From DATLZC01 sp037444005 (GTDB taxonomy: Bacteria > Chloroflexota > Dehalococcoidia > DSTF01 > JACRBR01), in assembly GCA_037444005.1 (NCBI GenBank), contig JBBING010000048.1:1-16613 (forward strand): a stretch of 16,613 nucleotides of DNA, given 5' to 3'. How positions within the stretch are numbered: the stretch's first letter is position 1; each line of letters opens with the position of its first letter. This document shows, in pieces, positions 12,672-16,613 of the stretch. The position numbers and the translations under genes are program-made. A model generated the notes under the pieces. It did not search any database and was not told where the DNA came from. It saw only the letters and a list, made by a program, of their open reading frames with translations.

Positions 12672-13519
12672 GCGCGTTCCCGTTCGCCCAGGACACGGAG
12701 CCCTCGCCCGGAGTCTGGCGCACCGTCGCCAAGCTCGCCATCGGAGCGCTGCTCACGCTGTCCACGTTTCTGCTCCTCCTCTCGTTGAGTGCGATGCAGC
12801 TCACGCAGCGGGGGCCGGCGGAGCGGGTTCTGCGGCAAGCGCTCCTCATCGTTACCGAGGCCGACGCCCTCCTCGACCTGCACTACGACGAGCTGCGCGC
12901 GCAGGCGGAAGCCGGCGAGTCCGGGCCCTTGCGGCTCCCCAACTACCCTCTCGACATCACGTTCACCGCCGACGACGTGCGGACCATGACCCGCGAGCAG
13001 TTCCGCGACGCCCTGCTGGATCGGTCAGCCGCGCTGGTGTACCGGTCTGGGGCTGCGGCCCTGCGAGCCGATCCGACGAGCCCCGAGCCCGCCGTCTTTT
13101 CGACGCCGGGCGCCGTCCGGGTGACCCTCGACGCCCTCAATCGGGACACGTTCGAAATTCTCCGCGTCACCACCTTCTCGCTGGGCGTCGCGTCGGCTAT
13201 ACTCGCGGCTGCCCTGGCGCTCGTGACGCGCGGCTACGGCCGTCTGGCCGCCATCGGCCTGGCGACGGCGCTCGCGGCCATCCCGTTCATGCTGGCCGCC
13301 GTCGCCGTGCGGTACGGACTGCGCGTCGGAACGGACGCAGAAGAGGAATACCTCGTTCGGACGTTCCTCAATCTGGGCGCCGAGGTGTCCTGGGTCGCCA
13401 TCAGGAACGGCATCGCCTTCAGCGTGCTGACCGCCGCATTCCTGCTGGTGGGTCTGGCGCTCGCGATGTGGTCCGACGCCCGGGGCGACGCCCTCGCGCC
13501 CTCGACGCGGCCCGCCTGA
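12668..13519 (+). CDS. Unrecognised membrane protein coupled to the RDD gene
   Basis: The product has 283 residues with no family that I recognise. A helix at about residues 19-43 is followed by a soluble, charged region (45-160) that is probably extracytoplasmic. Three further hydrophobic segments follow at about 175-195, 200-222 and 250-272, ending in a short polar tail. The ATG overlaps the RDD stop (ATGA) and the purine-rich GGTGGTGGCGGCGGA precedes it. The layout of one helix, an external domain, then three helices is like a sensor or an assembly factor, but no motif supports either. It is likely to work with the RDD protein in the same membrane. Confidence 0.7.
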   Translation: MSAFPFAQDTEPSPGVWRTVAKLAIGALLTLSTFLLLLSLSAMQLTQRGPAERVLRQALLIVTEADALLDLHYDELRAQAEAGESGPLRLPNYPLDITFTADDVRTMTREQFRDALLDRSAALVYRSGAAALRADPTSPEPAVFSTPGAVRVTLDALNRDTFEILRVTTFSLGVASAILAAALALVTRGYGRLAAIGLATALAAIPFMLAAVAVRYGLRVGTDAEEEYLVRTFLNLGAEVSWVAIRNGIAFSVLTAAFLLVGLALAMWSDARGDALAPSTRPA

Positions 13520-13535
13520 CGTCCCGTTCGTTCCG

Positions 13536-13551
13536 TTTCGACCGCTCGAAA
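13536..13551. repeat. Short inverted repeat TTTCGA-N4-TCGAAA
   Basis: A perfect six-base inverted repeat with a CCGC loop lies 17 bases after the stop of the membrane-protein gene. Its 3' arm overlaps AAAGGA, the best ribosome-binding-like sequence for the next gene, so pairing could hide that site. It could also be a chance palindrome or a protein-binding site. Confidence 0.35.
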
Positions 13552-13622
13552 GGAATCGCCGTATCCTCAGCGTCGCCGGCCGCCGCTTCCTGAATCTCGC
13601 CGTCGCCGCCACTGCGGCGCTG

Positions 13623-14531
13623 GTGAGCTACGCCCTGCTGCTCCAGGCGCGGGCTGGCGGCCTTCCGGCGCCGGCGTCGGACCTGGCGCCGAGCGAAGCC
13701 CGCGTGTCCACGGCCCTGCCCGCCGCGCCTTCTCCTGACCAGCGCCTGCGCTTGACGAGCGCGTCCTCGCTCCTTGCGTCCAACCAGGTCGTGTCGCTCT
13801 ATGGCAATCCGCTGTCGCCCGACATGGGCATCCTCGGTCAGCACGACCCCGAGACGCTGGCGGAGCTCCTTCGCGCGCTCCGCGACCGCATCGACGAGCG
13901 CAACGGCGACCTCGGCGCCGTCGGCGCGTTCCACATCGTGGCGACCGTCGCGCAGTCCACGCCGGGCCCCGACGGCCGGTACCGGTACCGGCTCGACGCC
14001 GAAACCATCGAGCCGTACCTGCGGCTGGCCCGCGAGCGCGGCTTTCTCGTCATCCTCGACCTGCAGGTGGGACGAAGCGACGTCATCGCCGAGGTGGCCC
14101 ACGCGCTGCCGCTCTTGCGGCGGCGGGGCGTCCATCTGGCCCTCGACCCGGAATTCGCCGTGGGACCTGACGGGGTCCCGGGCGAACGCATCGGGAGCCT
14201 GACCGCCGACGAGATCAACGCGGCGCAGTGGCTGCTCTCGAGACTGGCGGAGGGCATGGCGGAACGAAAGATGCTCATCGTCCACCAGTTCCGCGCCGAC
14301 ATGATCGCGAATCCGGAGTCGCTCCGGCGGTTTGTGGGCGTGGACCTCGTGATCGACATGGATGGCTTCGGCCCGGCGGCGGTCAAGCGCGCGCAGTACG
14401 AGGCGTTCGCCGGAGCGGACTACGCCCCCTTCCCCGGGATCAAGCTCTTTCTTGAGCACGACCCCGACCTCATGAGCGATGAGGACCTTCTGAACCTGGC
14501 GCCACGCCCCGCCCTCGTTGTATATCAGTGA
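13623..14531 (+). CDS. Probable secreted protein of barrel-like layout, function unknown; real N-terminus probably further upstream
   Basis: From the GTG at 13623 the product has 302 residues. The alternation of strands and helices (VVSLYGNPL, GAFHIVATV, GFLVILDLQVG, VHLALDPEFAVG, KMLIVHQF, VDLVIDMDG, GIKLFLE) looks like a TIM barrel, possibly a glycosidase-like or polysaccharide-related fold; I do not recognise the family. The open frame continues upstream as RILSVAGRRFLNLAVAATAA, which joined to LVSYALLLQ makes a signal peptide with a twin-Arg start. Cutting it at the GTG leaves half a signal and no ribosome binding site. AAAGGA at 13549-13554 is correctly placed for an initiation at the ATC codon at 13563, so a rare start or a base error is possible. 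It follows the RDD pair by about 100 bases and precedes a microprotein gene. Confidence 0.65.
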   Translation: MSYALLLQARAGGLPAPASDLAPSEARVSTALPAAPSPDQRLRLTSASSLLASNQVVSLYGNPLSPDMGILGQHDPETLAELLRALRDRIDERNGDLGAVGAFHIVATVAQSTPGPDGRYRYRLDAETIEPYLRLARERGFLVILDLQVGRSDVIAEVAHALPLLRRRGVHLALDPEFAVGPDGVPGERIGSLTADEINAAQWLLSRLAEGMAERKMLIVHQFRADMIANPESLRRFVGVDLVIDMDGFGPAAVKRAQYEAFAGADYAPFPGIKLFLEHDPDLMSDEDLLNLAPRPALVVYQ

Positions 14532-14543
14532 CCGGAGGTGCCG

Positions 14544-14657
14544 ATGGACCCTGTACTGCTGAAGGAAATCGAGCCGGCCGCGGGGATTCTGGGCGTCGCG
14601 CTCATCGCGACCGGCCTGTTCGGACTGTTTCTCTGGGCGCTGGCGCTCCGGCCCTGA
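14544..14657 (+). CDS. 37-residue single-helix membrane microprotein
   Basis: The product is 37 residues: a charged start MDPVLLKEIEP, then one hydrophobic helix (about 13-35) ending in RP. GGAGGTG (14534-14540) stands ahead of the ATG with five bases between GGAGG and ATG, the textbook spacing, and this is one of the best ribosome binding sites in the window. The gene begins 12 bases after the stop of the secreted protein and should be on the same message. Such microproteins often stabilise or regulate a larger membrane partner, and the neighbouring membrane proteins are candidates. It resembles nothing that I can name. Confidence 0.65.
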   Translation: MDPVLLKEIEPAAGILGVALIATGLFGLFLWALALRP

Positions 14658-14690
14658 GCGGTCGGGCCAGCGTACGCCGCGCATTCGCCC

Positions 14691-15671
14691 TCACGTCGCC
14701 CCTTCGGCGGCGTGATCGTATGTAGCGCCCCCGTCCGGCCGCTGCGCGAGGATGCGCCTCAGCGCTTCCGGCGACTCCGGGAGCAGTCCGAGAGGCGCGA
14801 GGCGCGGCACGAGCTCGGCCCACTGCGGCCCCCGCGCGAACACCTCCCGCAGCATCGGCAACGCTTGCGCTTCCTCGCCCACACGGAACAGCGTGAGCGC
14901 GGCCCAGAACCGCAATTCGTCGTTCTCCGGCGCCAGGGTCAGCGCTTCCTCCAGGCGCGCGCGGGCCGCCGCGTAGTCGCCCGCGGCGAGCAGCTCGTCG
15001 CTCTCATCGGCGAGCCGGTACGCGCGCCGCAGGCGCACCAGGCGCCGCAGTTCCGCCAGGGGTTCCGGGTGATCCTCGACCCGGAGGTCGAACACCCGCC
15101 CCCGCCAGGGTTCGGGCGACCGCTCACCCGAGACGACGAGCATCGCCGCCGATTGCTGCCCGCGGATGTCGCCGCCCGCCGCCTGGCCCGCGTCCAGCGC
15201 CGCCAGCAAGCGCTCCGCGAGGTCGCCGCGCGACTCCTCGAACGCGCGCTTCATCGCAGGCCAGACCGAGTCATCGACCATCAGATTGGCTTGCGCCGAG
15301 AAGCCGTCACCCTCGACGTGGCCCGCCGCAGGGATGCAGCGCGACCCCGTGTGCGCGGCGACGGTTCCGCGCGCGTCCACCATCGCCACCTGACGCACGT
15401 CGCGGCCGGGGTCGTTCGCCAGTAGCGCGTCGAGCGCCTGCCGGGCGCTCAGCCCCTCCCGCATCAGCGCGAGGCCGCGCGGCCCGTAATCCACGAGCGC
15501 GACGGACTGTGTGGCGACCGCGCCCACGCCAGCCTCGGCCCACGAGACGATGGAGCCCACCGAAAAATAGTGACTCTGTACCGCCACGCCGAGCTGTCCG
15601 GTCTCGGCGTCGCGCGCGACGATGGAGTACGTGTGGACCGGCGGATACGTCCGTCCGAGGGAGGCCGTCAC
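14691..15671 (-). CDS. DUF1028 (Ntn-hydrolase-like) protein with helical-repeat C-terminal extension
   Basis: The product has 326 residues. The first 210 or so match DUF1028: HTYSIVARDAETGQLGVAVQ, SVGSIVSWAEAGVGAVATQS, YGPRGLALMREGLSARQAL, HTGSRC, and GFSAQANLM. This domain is known to have an Ntn-hydrolase-like fold of unproven activity, and it often travels with amidohydrolase or peptide-processing genes. Residues 215-326 are helical and contain a TPR-like unit (LLAAGDYAAARARLEEALTL followed by ENDELRFWAALTLFRVG). Some family members have a peptidoglycan-binding extension here, whereas this one is TPR-like. The GTG start is preceded by GAGG about eight bases away and lies 13 bases after the stop of the alpha/beta hydrolase gene, so they form an operon. 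The 3' end faces the microprotein gene across 33 bases, with no clear terminator. Confidence 0.8.
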   Translation of the reverse strand: MTASLGRTYPPVHTYSIVARDAETGQLGVAVQSHYFSVGSIVSWAEAGVGAVATQSVALVDYGPRGLALMREGLSARQALDALLANDPGRDVRQVAMVDARGTVAAHTGSRCIPAAGHVEGDGFSAQANLMVDDSVWPAMKRAFEESRGDLAERLLAALDAGQAAGGDIRGQQSAAMLVVSGERSPEPWRGRVFDLRVEDHPEPLAELRRLVRLRRAYRLADESDELLAAGDYAAARARLEEALTLAPENDELRFWAALTLFRVGEEAQALPMLREVFARGPQWAELVPRLAPLGLLPESPEALRRILAQRPDGGATYDHAAEGAT

Positions 15672-15684
15672 CTGCGCCGCCTCG

Positions 15685-16527
15685 CTAGGCCGTCGCCGGC
15701 TGCGGCAGCGAGACCGGCCGCGGATTCACGACGTGTCGATCCAGGAACAACGCCATGATCTCCGCGCACTGCCGTCCGAAGTCCGGGAGCGCATCGAACG
15801 CGTGCGGCGCGCCTTCGTACGCGTGCAGCTCGACCGGTGCGCCGGCGTCCCGCAGCACCTCGAACATGCGCAGGCTCTCGCTCACCGGCACGAGTTCGTC
15901 CTTCGTTCCGTGGAAGAGCTGGGTTGGAGGGAACTCGCGACGGGCGTACGTGACCGGGCTCGCCCGCAGGACGTCGTCATGCGTCGCGCCCGGCCCCATG
16001 AGGGCCGCCACCGGCCCGCTGAGCGGCAGCCCCGACGCGCCGAGCAGCGCCGGCGCGTAGAACGCGATGACCGCCGCGACCTCGGTGCCCACCCCGGGGT
16101 TTCCGCCGTCGCCCTCGAACTCGGGCGCGTTTTGCGTCGCGGCCAGCATCAGCGCGAGGTGCCCGCCGGCGGAGTTACCCTCCACCGCGATCTTCTCGGG
16201 GTCGATGGCGAGCGTGCGGGCGTTGGCCCGCATCCACCGGAGCGCCGCCTTCACATCATGAAGCTGAGCCGGCCACTTCGCCTCGCCGCTGAGCCGGTAC
16301 TCGCAGGCCACGCACGTGTAGCCCTTGCGTCCCAGCAGGATGCCGTAGCCTCGCAGCTGCGTGCGGTCGCCCTGCATCCAGCCGCCGCCGTGGATGAGGA
16401 GCACCCCGCAGCCGTTCGACGTCCCTTCGGGGGGCCGGTAGACATCGCATCTGAGGTCGCGTCCGCCGCCGGTCCCGAAGACCACGCCGGTTTCGATAGT
16501 GACCCGCCCCGATTGGCGCTCCAGCAT
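15685..16527 (-). CDS. Alpha/beta hydrolase (HSL/BD-FAE-like esterase)
   Basis: The product has 280 residues from the chosen ATG. HGGGW at 46-50 is the oxyanion-hole motif of hormone-sensitive-lipase-like esterases, and GNSAGGH gives the nucleophile Ser119. The acid is probably the Asp of HGTKDELVP and the base the His of GAPHAFD. There is no signal peptide, so it is probably a cytoplasmic esterase or peptidase for small esters or amides. The ATG at 16527 is set by a perfect AGGAGGTG with six bases of spacing; a GTG nine bases earlier overlaps that site and is rejected. It is the first gene of a two-gene operon with the DUF1028 protein. Confidence 0.9.
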   Translation of the reverse strand: MLERQSGRVTIETGVVFGTGGGRDLRCDVYRPPEGTSNGCGVLLIHGGGWMQGDRTQLRGYGILLGRKGYTCVACEYRLSGEAKWPAQLHDVKAALRWMRANARTLAIDPEKIAVEGNSAGGHLALMLAATQNAPEFEGDGGNPGVGTEVAAVIAFYAPALLGASGLPLSGPVAALMGPGATHDDVLRASPVTYARREFPPTQLFHGTKDELVPVSESLRMFEVLRDAGAPVELHAYEGAPHAFDALPDFGRQCAEIMALFLDRHVVNPRPVSLPQPATA

Positions 16528-16533
16528 CGCTCT

Positions 16534-16541
16534 CACCTCCT
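16534..16541 (-). promoter_or_regulatory. Ribosome binding site AGGAGGTG deciding the esterase start
   Basis: On the minus strand AGGAGGTG stands six bases before the ATG at 16527, the best Shine-Dalgarno match in the window. It rules out the GTG at 16536, which is part of the site itself. Confidence 0.85.
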
Positions 16542-16569
16542 GTCGTCTGGCGCTCCCGTCGCGAAGGCG

Positions 16570-16598
16570 AAGGTACGCCGGTTCGGCCCGCGACGCAA
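16570..16598 (-). promoter_or_regulatory. Probable promoter TTGCGT-N17-TACCTT for the esterase operon
   Basis: On the minus strand TTGCGT (16598-16593) and TACCTT (16575-16570) are separated by exactly 17 bases. The predicted start is near 16563, giving a leader of about 36 bases with the strong ribosome binding site. Both boxes are imperfect, but position and spacing fit. Confidence 0.45.
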
Positions 16599-16613
16599 GG
16601 GGTGGAGGGAACG

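Noticed and set aside
14651..14672. GGCCC...GGGCC inverted repeat after the microprotein gene as a terminator
   Set aside because: The stem is only 5 bp with a 9-base loop and no T-run on either strand.
1..16613. tRNA genes, CRISPR arrays, insertion sequences, defence genes
   Set aside because: I saw no T-loop-like GGTTCGAATCC with matching acceptor stem, no spaced direct repeats, and no transposase, integrase or nuclease-system motifs in any plausible frame.

Overview
The window is a G+C-rich bacterial chromosome segment (about two thirds G+C by eye). It is densely packed with short gaps and several ATGA-type overlaps. I see no tRNA, rRNA, insertion sequence, phage gene or CRISPR array. Gene content, the panD-panB-panC order with a structured leader, and unrecognised small proteins suggest a Chloroflexota-like lineage (Dehalococcoidia-type). 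This is an inference, not a demonstrated placement.

Left part (1-4969, + strand): a three-gene overlapping operon. It encodes a CehA/McbA-type PHP metallohydrolase, a GH38 alpha-mannosidase/mannosylglycerate-hydrolase-like enzyme, and a crotonase-fold protein that lacks both classical catalytic glutamates. The first gene may be read from a leaderless transcript.

Middle part (4963-10793, - strand): reading in the direction of transcription, a strong promoter and a structured, terminator-bearing leader precede panD, panB and panC (vitamin B5 synthesis, feeding CoA). Then come an acyl-CoA dehydrogenase, an unrecognised 147-residue protein coupled to a small zincin-like metallopeptidase, and a tandem pair of related four-helix membrane proteins. 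The pan leader is the highlight. It holds a hairpin with two bulged adenines at its 5' end, an intrinsic terminator ahead of panD, and a 7-base complementarity between them that would make the two structures compete. This fits a riboswitch of the 'pan motif' kind.

Right part (10786-16613): a membrane-anchored HExxH metalloprotease-like protein is transcribed leftward, divergent from an RDD-family membrane protein. The RDD gene overlaps an unrecognised multi-helix membrane protein. A secreted barrel-like protein follows, whose coding signal extends upstream of any normal start codon, and then a 37-residue single-helix microprotein. Convergent to these, on the - strand, an HSL-like alpha/beta hydrolase and a DUF1028 Ntn-hydrolase-like protein form a two-gene operon.

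Several promoters share an extended -10 element of the form TGnTAnAAT. That supports a common sigma-70-type promoter style and helped fix several start codons.
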